Positions 8,428-16,885 of a stretch of DNA of 51,010 nucleotides are shown piece after piece. Under the pieces are notes generated by a model. It was not told the origin of the DNA and did not search any database. It was given only the letters and a program-made list of their open reading frames with translations. The position numbers were made by a program, and so were the translations under genes. Source of the stretch: Phycisphaerae bacterium (GTDB lineage: Bacteria > Planctomycetota > Phycisphaerae > FEN-1346 > JAACEH01). How positions within the stretch are numbered: position 1 is the stretch's first letter; each line of letters begins with the position of its first letter. The stretch lies in contig JAAYDY010000092.1 of NCBI GenBank assembly GCA_012729015.1, positions 1 to 51,010 on the forward strand. The letters are read 5' to 3'.

Positions 8428-9078
8428 ATGAACGATCGATGGCATCCGACTGCGGTCTGTGGGCGGCGCGCGGTGCTGGCCGGCCTCCTTCTGGCGGCGC
8501 TGACCGCCCCGGCCCAGGCCCATCGCGTCAACGTCTGGGCCTGCGTCGAGAGCGGCTCCACCGTCAAGGGAACCGTCGGTTTTCCCGGCGGCGGCAAGGC
8601 CCGCGGCGTCACGGTCACGGTGCTGGCGGCCGACGGATCGGTGCTCGGCCAGACCACGACGGACGATCAGGGGGAATTCTCGTTTCAGGCCCGTTTCCGG
8701 TGCGATCACACGTTTGCCGCAGACGTCGGCGACGGCCACGCCGCCCGGTACACCCTTCGTGCGGACGAGTTGCCCGACACCCTGCCGCCGCTGCCGAGCG
8801 CCGGCGAGCGGACCGCCACGGCCGAGCAGGCGGCAGACGCCGCAAGCGACTCGGCGCCCGCCGCCGCTCGGGCCGATGCCACGCCGAGCGACATCGAGGC
8901 CGCCGTCGAGAAGGTCATCGGCCGACAGGTCATTCCCCTGCGGCGGGAAATCGAGCAGTATCGGCACACCGTCCGGGTCCATGACGTCCTCGGCGGAATC
9001 GGGTATATTGTGGGCGTGTGTGGCCTGGTCTTCTACCTCAAGGCTCGCGCGATCGTCCGACGGTCGGCGGCCCCGTAG
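8428..9078 (+). CDS. nikL: NikL-like auxiliary component of nickel transporter
   Basis: 216-residue membrane-anchored periplasmic protein. A signal peptide (1-31, ending TAPAQA) leaves His32 at the mature N-terminus (HRVNVWACVES), as in NikL/NikN-type components. Residues 40-110 look like a carboxypeptidase-regulatory-type beta-sandwich (GTVGFPGGGKARGVTVTVL). An Ala/Asp-rich linker is followed by a C-terminal membrane helix (about 185-205: VLGGIGYIVGVCGLVFYL). AGGAGG lies 9 bases before the ATG. Position between nikM and nikQ supports the call; its exact role is not well defined in the family. Confidence 0.7.
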   Translation: MNDRWHPTAVCGRRAVLAGLLLAALTAPAQAHRVNVWACVESGSTVKGTVGFPGGGKARGVTVTVLAADGSVLGQTTTDDQGEFSFQARFRCDHTFAADVGDGHAARYTLRADELPDTLPPLPSAGERTATAEQAADAASDSAPAAARADATPSDIEAAVEKVIGRQVIPLRREIEQYRHTVRVHDVLGGIGYIVGVCGLVFYLKARAIVRRSAAP

Positions 9079-9115
9079 AAGGCCGCGGAAGAAGTCGAGT
9101 GTCAGGACGTCTGCG

Positions 9116-9877
9116 TTGGTCTGCGAAACCTACTTCAGCGGCAACTCCGTCGTTCATCGCCTTGACCCGCGGGCCAAGCTCGTTGCGGCCGTGGCCTTCT
9201 CGGCCGTTGTAGCGACGAGCTACCGGACGCCCGTGCTGATTGCCGCGCTGGCCCTGGCCATCGCCTTGGCGCTGGCGGCAGGGCTCCCGGCCGGCCCGCT
9301 CTGGCGGCGACTGGCCGCCGTCAACGCCTTCGTTCTGCTTGCGGCCGCGCTGCTGCCGTTCAGCACGCCCGGCGCCCCCCTGGTGTGGGTCGGCTCCGTG
9401 CCGTACACCGTCGAAGGCCTGGTCCTGGGCGCTCGGATCGCCGCCAAGACCAACGCCATCGTGCTGGTCGTCACCGCCCTGCTGAGCACGGTCGAGATCA
9501 CACGCCTGGGCCACGCCATGAGCCACCTCCGCCTGCCCTCGAAGCTGATTCACCTGATGCTCATGACCGTGCGTTACGTCGATCTGCTGCACCACGAGTA
9601 CCATCGCCTGGCCACGGCCATGAAGGTCCGCGGGTTCCGCCCCCGGGCGACGCTGCACACCTACCGGTCGCTGGGCAACCTCGTGGGGATGCTTCTGGTG
9701 CGGAGCTTCGACCGGTCGCAGCGGATCGTGGCGGCGATGAAATGTCGCGGCTTCAATGGGCGCTTCTACGTGCTGGACCATTTCCGGTTTGCCGCGCGCG
9801 ATGCGGTGTTTGCCGTGCTAACGGTGCTCGTCACGGCCGGTCTGCTGGTGGGAGAATACGCGTGGCCGATCCGCTGA
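9116..9877 (+). CDS. nikQ: ECF transporter transmembrane component NikQ/CbiQ
   Basis: 253-residue T-component linking the S-component to the ATPase. It carries about five hydrophobic segments and the two coupling-helix signatures ending in Arg-Gly: ATAMKVRG and RIVAAMKCRG, each in a basic amphipathic helix. The frame has no good ATG; the TTG at 9116 preceded by CAGGACG gives the expected family length and an N-terminal YFSGNSVVHRLDPRAKL, the usual CbiQ opening. It overlaps nikO by 16 bases. Confidence 0.85.
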   Translation: MVCETYFSGNSVVHRLDPRAKLVAAVAFSAVVATSYRTPVLIAALALAIALALAAGLPAGPLWRRLAAVNAFVLLAAALLPFSTPGAPLVWVGSVPYTVEGLVLGARIAAKTNAIVLVVTALLSTVEITRLGHAMSHLRLPSKLIHLMLMTVRYVDLLHHEYHRLATAMKVRGFRPRATLHTYRSLGNLVGMLLVRSFDRSQRIVAAMKCRGFNGRFYVLDHFRFAARDAVFAVLTVLVTAGLLVGEYAWPIR

Positions 9878-10539
9878 TGGAACTGAGCGGCGTACACTTT
9901 GCCTACGACGGTGCGTCGCCCGTGCTGGCCGGCGCGGACTTTCGTCTCGATGCCGGCCAGCGGGTGGCCGTGGTCGGCCCCACGGGCAGCGGCAAGACCA
10001 CGCTGCTGCACCTGATGGTCGGCCTGCTGCGACCGACGGCAGGGACGATCCGCCTCTTCGGCCGCGCCAGACACGAGGAATCGGAGTTCGCCGAGGTGCG
10101 CGGGCGCGTGGGGTTGCTCTTCCAGGACGCGGAGGACCAGCTTTTCTGCCCGACGGTGGCCGAGGACGTGGCCTTCGGGCCGCTGAATCAGGGCAAGAAG
10201 CGCGACGAGGCCGTCGAGATCGTCCGCCGCACGCTCGCGTCGCTCGGCCTCTCGGGCTACGAGGACCGCGTCACGTACCACCTGTCGGGCGGCGAGAAGC
10301 GGCTGGTGTCGCTGGCCACGGTACTGGCGATGGAGCCGGAGATTCTGCTGCTGGACGAGCCGACCACGGGCCTGGACGAGCGGACCGTCGGGCGGATCGT
10401 GGCCATTCTGTCGCATCTGCCGCAGGCCATGGTGGTCATTTCGCACCAGAAGGATTTCCTGCGCCAGGTAACCCAGACGACAGTCCACCTGCGGGACCGA
10501 CGTCTGACACCAGGCGAGACAGGCCCAGCCGCACCGTAA
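9862..10539 (+). CDS. nikO: Nickel ECF transporter ATP-binding protein
   Basis: 225-residue ABC ATPase. Walker A is GPTGSGKT (39-46), the Q-loop lies in LLFQDAEDQLF, the signature is LSGGEKR, Walker B is ILLLDEP and the switch histidine is in VVISHQ. FQDxxDQLF is typical of CbiO/EcfA energy-coupling ATPases. The start is a GTG at 9862, 7 bases after GGGAG, overlapping nikQ; an ATG five codons downstream is possible. It ends the nickel locus; 238 bases follow before the next gene. Confidence 0.88.
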   Translation: MADPLMELSGVHFAYDGASPVLAGADFRLDAGQRVAVVGPTGSGKTTLLHLMVGLLRPTAGTIRLFGRARHEESEFAEVRGRVGLLFQDAEDQLFCPTVAEDVAFGPLNQGKKRDEAVEIVRRTLASLGLSGYEDRVTYHLSGGEKRLVSLATVLAMEPEILLLDEPTTGLDERTVGRIVAILSHLPQAMVVISHQKDFLRQVTQTTVHLRDRRLTPGETGPAAP

Positions 10540-10777
10540 TCCATTGTTCCACAATCGGTTACACGCCTATCCGCCTGCCGACGCGGAATCCGGCCGACCC
10601 TCCTGCGGGGTGAATACCCGGCCTGACGGCCCCGGTTTTCGGGCACGTCGCGACGACCATTCTGCCGATATAGACCTGACGACGCGACAGGTTGTCCTGC
10701 AGGAGGCGAAGCCCCCGGGTTGTGCCCCCGGAATGGGTACGCCTTCGCTGTCTGGAACCATCAGGGGGCGCCATCGA

Positions 10778-11785
10778 ATGACCGCAACCCGGACTCCGCC
10801 GCCGACAAACCTCCGCAAGAGCTACGTTCCGGTGCCCGTGGACCTGTTCGCGGACGGCTCGCTGTTGACGTTTGCCCTGTACGCTCGCCCGCACGGCGCC
10901 GCCATCGGGTGCATCTGCCATAGCGGTGAGACGCTGGACCGCGCGCGGCTGGACGAGATGAAGGAGGCCGGCGCGCGGGTCTTCTACGTGGACACGGCCG
11001 AGCACCGCGCGTACCAGAGGTTCGCCGAGGCCGCCCTGGGCAACGTCGTCGGCCGCACCGACCTGTCCACCCCGAAGAAGGTGGAGATTTGCTACAACAC
11101 CACGCGCGAATTGATCCGCGAGGCCTTCGAGTCGAGCAATCTGGAGCAGATGGTGGACACCCACCGCGAAACGTGGGTGAACAACATGGTCAGTCTGATT
11201 TGCAGCGACGAGGCGGCCCTGGACAGCATGGTCGGCATGTTGTCGCACGACTATTACACCTACACGCACATGGTGAACGTGAGCGTGATGGTGACGGCCC
11301 TGGCCTATCGCCTCGGGCATCGCGACAAGGATCTCCTGCGGCAGATGGCCAGTGGCGGGCTGCTGCACGACATCGGCAAGACGAGTGTCTGCCCCGAGAC
11401 GCTGAACAAGGTCGGTCGCCTGGCGCCGGCGGAATGGGACGAGCTGAAACGGCATCCGGACCTGGGGTTGCAGGTGCTGCACAGCCGTCCGGGGATCATG
11501 CCGCTGGAACTGATGATGGTCCATCAGCACCACGAGAAGCTTGACGGCAGCGGCTATCCTCAGGGGCTGCTCGGGTCGGAAATCACGGCCGAGGCCCAGA
11601 TGACGGCCGTGGTGGACATCTACGACGCGCTGACATCGAAGCGTCCATACCGCGAGGCAATGCTTCACGAGCGGGCCGTGGCCATCCTCAAGGAAGAGGC
11701 CGCCGCCAAAATCAACCGCGACATGGCCATGGCCTGGATCGACACGGTGGAACGGATTCGGGCCCAGGAGCATCGGCATGACTGA
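10778..11785 (+). CDS. HD-GYP domain protein (cyclic-di-GMP phosphodiesterase type)
   Basis: 335-residue cytosolic protein. An N-terminal region (1-130) resembles the DUF3391-like part found before many HD-GYP domains. The catalytic domain has HTHMVNVSVM, the HD in GGLLHDIGK, HPDLGLQVL, MMVHQHHEKLDGSGYP and DIYDALTSKRPYREAM, so all metal-binding histidines and the GYP motif are intact. It should hydrolyse cyclic-di-GMP. The ATG at 10778 after AGGGGG is chosen; the open frame extends upstream to 10544 but that part looks non-coding. It overlaps the PilZ gene by 8 bases, pairing hydrolase and receptor of one second messenger. Confidence 0.88.
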   Translation: MTATRTPPPTNLRKSYVPVPVDLFADGSLLTFALYARPHGAAIGCICHSGETLDRARLDEMKEAGARVFYVDTAEHRAYQRFAEAALGNVVGRTDLSTPKKVEICYNTTRELIREAFESSNLEQMVDTHRETWVNNMVSLICSDEAALDSMVGMLSHDYYTYTHMVNVSVMVTALAYRLGHRDKDLLRQMASGGLLHDIGKTSVCPETLNKVGRLAPAEWDELKRHPDLGLQVLHSRPGIMPLELMMVHQHHEKLDGSGYPQGLLGSEITAEAQMTAVVDIYDALTSKRPYREAMLHERAVAILKEEAAAKINRDMAMAWIDTVERIRAQEHRHD

Positions 11786-12215
11786 AGAAGCGGGAGCCCA
11801 TCTCGACGCGCTGCGCCGGACTCTGAAGCGTCTGGTGGAGGACGAGTCGGACCGCCCAGCCGCCAAGGGCGCCGAGAAGCGGCAGCATGATCGTCACCTC
11901 TACATGACGGAGGTCGACGTCCGGTACGTCAAGCGGTACGAGCAGGTCAGCGAGTGCCCGGACGAGTTCACGGCCATCACCAAGGACGTCAGCCGCAGCG
12001 GCATCAGCTTCATCCACGTGTACCAGATGTACGCCGGGGAGATCGTGCGGGTGGAGCTCACGGTTCAGAACATCAGGAAGCATCTGCTGGTGCGCATCGT
12101 GCGTTGCCGCCGCGCGGGGCTGAAGGTGTTCGACATCGCGGGGGTCTTCGTTTCGCCGGAAGAGGCCCAGGCAGCCGCCGAGTCGCGTCAGGGCGCGTCG
12201 CATCAGCGCCTCTGA
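11778..12215 (+). CDS. PilZ domain cyclic-di-GMP-binding protein
   Basis: 145-residue single-domain receptor. Both PilZ signatures are present: the RxxxR arginines in KRQHDRH (about residues 34-40) and the D/NxSxxG motif as DVSRSGISF (about 72-80). A basic/acidic helix of about 30 residues precedes the domain. CAGGAG stands 6 bases before the ATG, inside the 3' end of the HD-GYP gene, implying co-translation. The output partner is unknown. Confidence 0.88.
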   Translation: MTEEAGAHLDALRRTLKRLVEDESDRPAAKGAEKRQHDRHLYMTEVDVRYVKRYEQVSECPDEFTAITKDVSRSGISFIHVYQMYAGEIVRVELTVQNIRKHLLVRIVRCRRAGLKVFDIAGVFVSPEEAQAAAESRQGASHQRL

Positions 12216-12241
12216 TCGCCGGGCCGCGCCGTCGCGGGCAA

Positions 12242-13633
12242 TCAGACGTTCTCGCCGGCCCGTCGCTGCAACTGTTCCAGGAATTCATCGAGCGGCATCT
12301 GCGGTCGCAGGTTGCCGCGGCGGTACGGCGGACGCGAGTCCAGGACGCCGAATCCCAGGGTGATCTCGCCGGTGTCCACGCCGGGTCCCAGCACGTGGAA
12401 ATCGCTGCTGTGCGAGGCCGCCAGCAACGGCTTCCGCCCGGGGCCTCCCTCGGCAACCGACGCGTTGTACAGTTTCACGGTCTCCATCCAGTAGCGAACG
12501 TCCGTTTCGTTATCCCGAGCGCAGGCCACTTCGATGCCGTCGAGACCAAAGGAATCGGCCAGATCGAAGACGTGTTTGCGGACGGCCCCGAGCGACAGAT
12601 GCCCCTTGGTCACGAGTTCTTTCGGGTGGGCCATGACCGTGGCCGCCGGGATGCCCGCGCGGAGGGCGCTCCGCACCAGGGCGAACGACTCGGCCGTCAG
12701 GTCGGGCGCTTGGCCGCGCTGCCGGCCGCCGCTCCAGGACTTCAGAAACGGCGTCACGACCTTCGTGTGGAACGTCCGCGGATCGTGAATCCGCAGCGAC
12801 GACCGTTGCGCGGGCGACAAACGCGCCAGCCCGAGCACACAGAGGGTGCCCGGGAAATACGGCTGGCGCCCCTCGTACCAGCGGTCGTACTCCTCGAGGG
12901 TGATGAGCCGCTCGACGGGCACCTTCTGACGCCGAAGCCACCGGTTCACGTGGTCCAGGCACGCCAGGCTCTTCTCGTGCATGAGCGACTGCCGCCGTTT
13001 CAGAACATTGCGGAACCGCGACGAGCCGCTGGACTGGAGGTAACTGAACAGTTTGCCGGTGTCGGGGAAATAGACCAGAATCTCCAGGCCCGGCTGGTCG
13101 GTGGAGAGTTCGACGCCGCAGATCACACGGACGCCGATGAGCATCCCTTCGCGAAACGCCTCGCGGCACCCGTCCACGCTGTCGTGGTCGGTCAGGGCGA
13201 TCGCGTGCAACCCCAACGCCCGCGCGAGCCACGGCAGTTTCCGGGGCGGCACTTTGCCGTCGCTGACACTGCTGTGCAGGTGCAGGTCGCCGCCCAGGCC
13301 CAGGTCGGCCAGTTGGGCGATGCGGTTCGCGGGGAAGCACCGGGCAGCCAGAAGCTCAGTGAGCTCCTGGTACGAGCCGGCGGCTTCCAGGGCATCGCGC
13401 AACACGTACAGCGCCTTCTCCAGTTCCTGGTACGCCTCCAGAGACGAAGCGGCCCGAACCTCCGGTCGCGGATTTGCTCCAGTCTTGCCGCCGGCCGCCG
13501 CGCCGCTGCGCGAGGGCACACGCTTGGCACGGCGCCGCGACGAACCGCCGGCGGCGGAAGCACGTCGCGTCGTCCGTTTGGCAACGCGACGCGTACGGCT
13601 AACCGGCTTGTTCGTGGCTCGTTTGGAGGGCAT
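12242..13633 (-). CDS. PHP-domain phosphoesterase with highly basic N-terminal tail
   Basis: 463-residue protein. Residues 1-50 form a histone-H1-like tail with 17 Lys/Arg, no Asp or Glu, and many Ala/Thr/Ser. A helical segment follows (60-110), then a PHP metal-dependent phosphoesterase: DLHLHS (His118, His120), ALTDHD (148-151), VMAHP and HSSDFH supply the metal ligands. PHP proteins cleave phosphoesters of nucleotides, sugars or nucleic acids; the tail suggests a nucleic-acid-associated role (inference). The ATG at 13633 follows GAAGGAATCAGG; the frame continues upstream past 14000 as a shadow of the next gene. It converges on the PilZ gene. Confidence 0.75.
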   Translation of the reverse strand: MPSKRATNKPVSRTRRVAKRTTRRASAAGGSSRRRAKRVPSRSGAAAGGKTGANPRPEVRAASSLEAYQELEKALYVLRDALEAAGSYQELTELLAARCFPANRIAQLADLGLGGDLHLHSSVSDGKVPPRKLPWLARALGLHAIALTDHDSVDGCREAFREGMLIGVRVICGVELSTDQPGLEILVYFPDTGKLFSYLQSSGSSRFRNVLKRRQSLMHEKSLACLDHVNRWLRRQKVPVERLITLEEYDRWYEGRQPYFPGTLCVLGLARLSPAQRSSLRIHDPRTFHTKVVTPFLKSWSGGRQRGQAPDLTAESFALVRSALRAGIPAATVMAHPKELVTKGHLSLGAVRKHVFDLADSFGLDGIEVACARDNETDVRYWMETVKLYNASVAEGGPGRKPLLAASHSSDFHVLGPGVDTGEITLGFGVLDSRPPYRRGNLRPQMPLDEFLEQLQRRAGENV

Positions 13634-13830
13634 CCTGATTCCTTCAAGGCCTGACTCGACCGGGCGATTATGCCAGTCCACCCCCCAAAACTCAAAGGAA
13701 AACCAGACCTCCGCAGCGGTGAAGGGGATGGCCGAAGACCTTGGGACTTGTGACGGACCTTGGCCGAAGCGGACGGGCCGGGTCGGCGTGCGGCTTCCGG
13801 CAGAACGCAGATGATGCCCCGCTCGACAAC

Positions 13831-13860
13831 GGCCATGCCTGACGGGGCAGGCATGCCACC
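13831..13860 (-). repeat. Interspersed repeat D, inverted copy
   Basis: CATGCCTG-ACGGGG-CAGGCATG (13834-13855) is a perfect 8-bp-arm palindrome. In reverse complement it matches the opening of the longer repeat at 50929-51003 and the variant at 26072-26173. It lies between two minus-strand genes and could form a hairpin in their transcript. Confidence 0.65.
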
Positions 13861-13887
13861 CGACGCGCCGAGGTCCGGCACACGGGT

Positions 13888-14838
13888 TCAGTCGAGGCCG
13901 TCCGGCAGGGTGGCTGCGACGGCCAGGGCGGCCAGGTTCTCGCGGCACTCGGCGGCTGTGCGGCACCCGACCAGGGCGAAGAGGTTCAGCGGCTGCCGGA
14001 AGAGCCACGCCAAGGCCACCTGCGGTGCCGTCAACCCAAGACGTCCGGCCATGTGCTCGATGCGGTCCAGGCGGCGGAAGTTCTCGTCCGTGCAGTAGCT
14101 GCCGATCACCAGCTTCTCGATGGGATCCTGAAACGTCTGGAGGTTGTCGGGGCGGTAACGGCCGGTCAGGAACCCGCCGGCCAGCGACGACCATATCAGC
14201 AGCGGCATCCCCGTCTCGGCGTACCAGCGGCGGTCGGCCTCGCCCGCCGGGCCGCTCAGACTCACGCATCCGGGCCACGGGACCTCGCGCGGCACGGCCA
14301 GGCTCAGGTGCGGGCTGCTGGCGGCGAAGCCCGTGAGCCCGTGGGCGGCGGCGTACTCGTTGGCGGCGCGGACGCGGGCGGCCGTCCAGTTCGATCCCCC
14401 GAACGCGCGGATGCGGCCCGCCTCGCGGTGCGCGTTCAGGGCCTCAACAATCGGCCCGACCTCGACCGACGGGTCATCGCGGTGCAGCAGGTACAGGTCG
14501 ACATAGTCGGTCCTCAACCGCTCGAGGCTCGTCGCCAGATCGCTCGCAATGTCGGCCGGCGTCACGCGTGGGCGGCCCTGCCGCGGGTGTGCCCCCTTGT
14601 CGATGACCACCACGCGGTCGCGCAGGCCGCGACGATCGATCCATCCGCCCAGGACGCTCTCGCTCTGCCCGCCGCCATACACGAAGGCCGTGTCGAACGT
14701 GTTGCACCCCAGCTCGAACACGCCGTCGAACAGGTCCTCGAGCTCGGCCTGGCGCGCCAGGGTGTGGCCCTCGGTGCCCTGGACGAGCCGCGAGAGCGGC
14801 TTGTCGATCCCCGGCACGCGGCCGTAGCGCATGGTCAC
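13888..14838 (-). CDS. Aldo/keto reductase
   Basis: 316-residue NAD(P)-linked oxidoreductase with the tetrad Asp49 and Tyr54 (TFDTAFVYG), Lys81 (VIDKG) and His119 (YLLHRDD). The late barrel carries the segment LTAPQVALAWLFRQP. The start is taken as GTG at 14838, 7 bases after AAAGGAG; the ATG two codons in (14832) would have 13-base spacing. It follows the Gfo/Idh/MocA gene by 35 bases on the same strand, so the two probably act together on a sugar or polyol. Confidence 0.87.
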   Translation of the reverse strand: MTMRYGRVPGIDKPLSRLVQGTEGHTLARQAELEDLFDGVFELGCNTFDTAFVYGGGQSESVLGGWIDRRGLRDRVVVIDKGAHPRQGRPRVTPADIASDLATSLERLRTDYVDLYLLHRDDPSVEVGPIVEALNAHREAGRIRAFGGSNWTAARVRAANEYAAAHGLTGFAASSPHLSLAVPREVPWPGCVSLSGPAGEADRRWYAETGMPLLIWSSLAGGFLTGRYRPDNLQTFQDPIEKLVIGSYCTDENFRRLDRIEHMAGRLGLTAPQVALAWLFRQPLNLFALVGCRTAAECRENLAALAVAATLPDGLD

Positions 14839-14873
14839 AGCGATACTCCTTTCCGCATTGCGTCCGCGGCCGA

Positions 14874-15860
14874 TCATTCCATCGGATAGGTCATGTCCCA
14901 CTGGGCCCGGATGCGGTCCAGCGTGCGCATCACAGCCAGCGTCTCGTCCAGCGGCACCACCGTGCTCTCGGTCAGTCCCTGCCGCAAGCACCGGACCACT
15001 TCGGCCACTTCGCCCTCGTAGCCGTTGCAGGCGTGCGGCAACTCGAACAACTGCTCCTGGCCGCCGCGAGGACAGAGGCTCAGTTTCTTCCCGCACCACC
15101 AGGCCGTGTGCAGCCGGATGTGGCCCGTGGTTCCCATGATCGTCGCTTCCATGGGCGAGAAGGTCCGCACGGCGGCAAACAGGCTCGCCATTCGCCCACC
15201 GGGGTATTTCAGCACATAGGCCGATTGCTCGTCCACGCCGGTGGAGCCCACGTCGGCCAGCGCGGCCACGTCGGTGGGCTCGCCGCCGAAGAGCATCGAG
15301 GCCAGCGACACGGGGTAGACGCCCACGTCCAGCAGCGCACCGCCGCCGAGGGCCGGATCGAACAGGCGGCTGGTCGGATCGACGTCGCTGCGGAACCCGA
15401 AGTCGGCCGCCACCAGTCGCACCTCGCCGATGGCTCCCTCGGCGATCAGCTCGCGCGTGCGGACCAGCGTCGGGAGGAACCGCGTCCACATGGCCTCCAT
15501 CAGAAAGAGCTTGCGACGACGGGCCAGGTCGATGACGGCTCGGGCCTGCGCGGCGTTGACGGCGAACGGCTTCTCGCACAGGACGGCCTTGCCCGCTTCC
15601 AGCGCCAACCGCGCGTGCTCGGCGTGCATCGCGTGCGGCGTGGCGACGTAGATGACGTCCACGTCGGGGTCGTCGGCCAGGGCCTCGTAGCTGCCGTGAG
15701 CCCGCCCCGCGGAGAACTCCGCGGCAAAGGCCTCGGCCTTCTCCAGGCCGCGCGACGCCACCGCCGCCAGTTCCGCGCCGTCCGCGAAGTTTACGGCCGT
15801 GGCCACTTTCCGCGCGATCTTGCCGCACCCGAGAACGCCCCAGCGAATGGTTCTTTCCAT
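14874..15860 (-). CDS. Gfo/Idh/MocA family oxidoreductase
   Basis: 328-residue NAD(P)-dependent dehydrogenase of the glucose-fructose oxidoreductase/inositol dehydrogenase type. The N-terminal Rossmann fold begins GVLGCGKIARK (8-18), and the EKP motif (CEKPFAVN) lies near residue 95. The C-terminal alpha/beta domain includes GGGALLDVGVYPVSLA. Trans-1,2-dihydrobenzene-1,2-diol and 1,5-anhydrofructose dehydrogenases share this layout, but the substrate cannot be read from sequence. GGAGG precedes the ATG at 15860. It is the first gene of a two-gene unit with the aldo/keto reductase. Confidence 0.87.
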   Translation of the reverse strand: MERTIRWGVLGCGKIARKVATAVNFADGAELAAVASRGLEKAEAFAAEFSAGRAHGSYEALADDPDVDVIYVATPHAMHAEHARLALEAGKAVLCEKPFAVNAAQARAVIDLARRRKLFLMEAMWTRFLPTLVRTRELIAEGAIGEVRLVAADFGFRSDVDPTSRLFDPALGGGALLDVGVYPVSLASMLFGGEPTDVAALADVGSTGVDEQSAYVLKYPGGRMASLFAAVRTFSPMEATIMGTTGHIRLHTAWWCGKKLSLCPRGGQEQLFELPHACNGYEGEVAEVVRCLRQGLTESTVVPLDETLAVMRTLDRIRAQWDMTYPME

Positions 15861-16384
15861 AGCATTGCCTCCGATTCTGCGCGGCCATGCGGCCCCTCGC
15901 CGCACCGTCCGACCAGCCGGAGCTATTGTCGTCGGACAAAGGAAGATTGCAAGCCCCATCGGACACGATCCGCTTCTTGGGGTGCACGTCACGTTTGTGG
16001 CGGGTCACGGGTCTGGCAATCGCGCCAATTGTAGGGGCGGCTCGCGAGCCGCCCTCCCAGGGTGCCTGTCCCCCGCGGGTCGCTCCCGAGCGCCCCCTAC
16101 CCCGTTTCTGCGGTGCGAGTGCCTGCGTGCCCACAAACGTGACATGCACGCAGCTTCTTGCATTGTGAGCCTCCGGCAAATGCCGCGTCCCATGGTTCCG
16201 CCCTCCCCCTGCCGACCCGGCGCGTCGCATCGTATACTGTGCGTGCGGCACGGCGGTCGGGCCGCGGCGGCGGCCGGGAAGAAGGCGAGAACCGGCCGCA
16301 CGGCAATTTCCGGAGTTTGCCGCGAATTCCGCCACAAATGGCGGCGCGGCGTCCGTGTCACTGTCAGAGGCCACGGGACGGAGC
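15861..16384. other. Gene-free divergent region carrying a MITE-like element
   Basis: 524 bases between the divergent Gfo/Idh/MocA and ECF sigma genes. Near the former is an inverted repeat GTCCGAC (15907-15913) / GTCGGAC (15931-15937), about 47 bases from its start. The centre (15980-16152) is a MITE-like element with target duplications, listed separately. The rest (16161-16384) must hold the sigma-gene promoter; a TATACT-like hexamer near 16234 lacks a good -35. Confidence 0.6.
15980..16152. mobile_element. MITE-like element family 1, copy A (173 bp)
   Basis: Terminal inverted repeats GTGCACGTCACGTTTGTGG (15982-16000) and its complement (16131-16149) match at 18 of 19 positions. GCTTCTTG flanks both ends (15972-15979 and 16153-16160), an 8-bp target duplication. 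The interior has two palindromes: GGGGCGGCTCGC/GCGAGCCGCCC and a GGGTCGCT-type dyad. It aligns end to end with copy B at 21776-21958, lacking about 10 bases. No protein is encoded, so movement would need a transposase supplied in trans. Confidence 0.85.
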
Positions 16385-16885
16385 ATGCGACGACGCCTGG
16401 AGCGAATCTACCTGGAGCATCGGCAAGGGCTGTTTACCATGGCCCTGGCCATCACACGGTGTCCGGCTGCGGCCGAGGACGCCGTGCAGGAAGGCTTCGC
16501 GCGGCTCTGGGCGGCCGAGACCGCGCCTCGCGGCGACTCGGTGGCGTATGTGTTTGCCTCCGTGAGGAACGCCGCCATCGACCAGTCGCGGCGACGGCGG
16601 CCGGCGTCCGGCGTCGAGCAGCCGGAGGCGGCGTCGATCTACGACGGCCAGGAGGCCGATCCGGCCACGGCCGCGATGAACGGCGAACTGGTCCGCCGCG
16701 TGGCCCGTGCCGTGGACTCGCTGCCGGACGACCAGCGCGACGTGGTGGTGATGCGAATCTACGGCGGCCTGACCTATGCCCAGATCGCCGAGGCGCTCGG
16801 CCGGCCCCTGCCAACGGTCGCCGGCCGATATCGCCTGGCTTTGGAGCGACTGCGGTCACAGATGGGAGGCGGCGATGAACGATGA
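16385..16885 (+). CDS. ECF-type RNA polymerase sigma factor
   Basis: 166-residue sigma-70 family protein of the extracytoplasmic function group. Region 2 spans about 5-70 (LERIYLEHRQGLFTMALAIT; AEDAVQEGFARLWAA; VFASVRNAAIDQSRR). Region 4 spans about 105-160 (SLPDDQRDVVVMRIYGGLTY; AQIAEALGRPLPTVAGRYRL). The ATG at 16385 after GGGACGGAG is chosen over a GTG at 16355. It overlaps the next gene, an anti-sigma-like membrane protein, by 11 bases, the usual pairing. Confidence 0.88.
   Translation: MRRRLERIYLEHRQGLFTMALAITRCPAAAEDAVQEGFARLWAAETAPRGDSVAYVFASVRNAAIDQSRRRRPASGVEQPEAASIYDGQEADPATAAMNGELVRRVARAVDSLPDDQRDVVVMRIYGGLTYAQIAEALGRPLPTVAGRYRLALERLRSQMGGGDER

Noticed and set aside
13888..16386. 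832-residue minus-strand open frame spanning two genes and a MITE
   Set aside because: Only its C-terminal 316 residues are the aldo/keto reductase. The rest is out of frame with the Gfo/Idh/MocA gene and runs through the mobile element.
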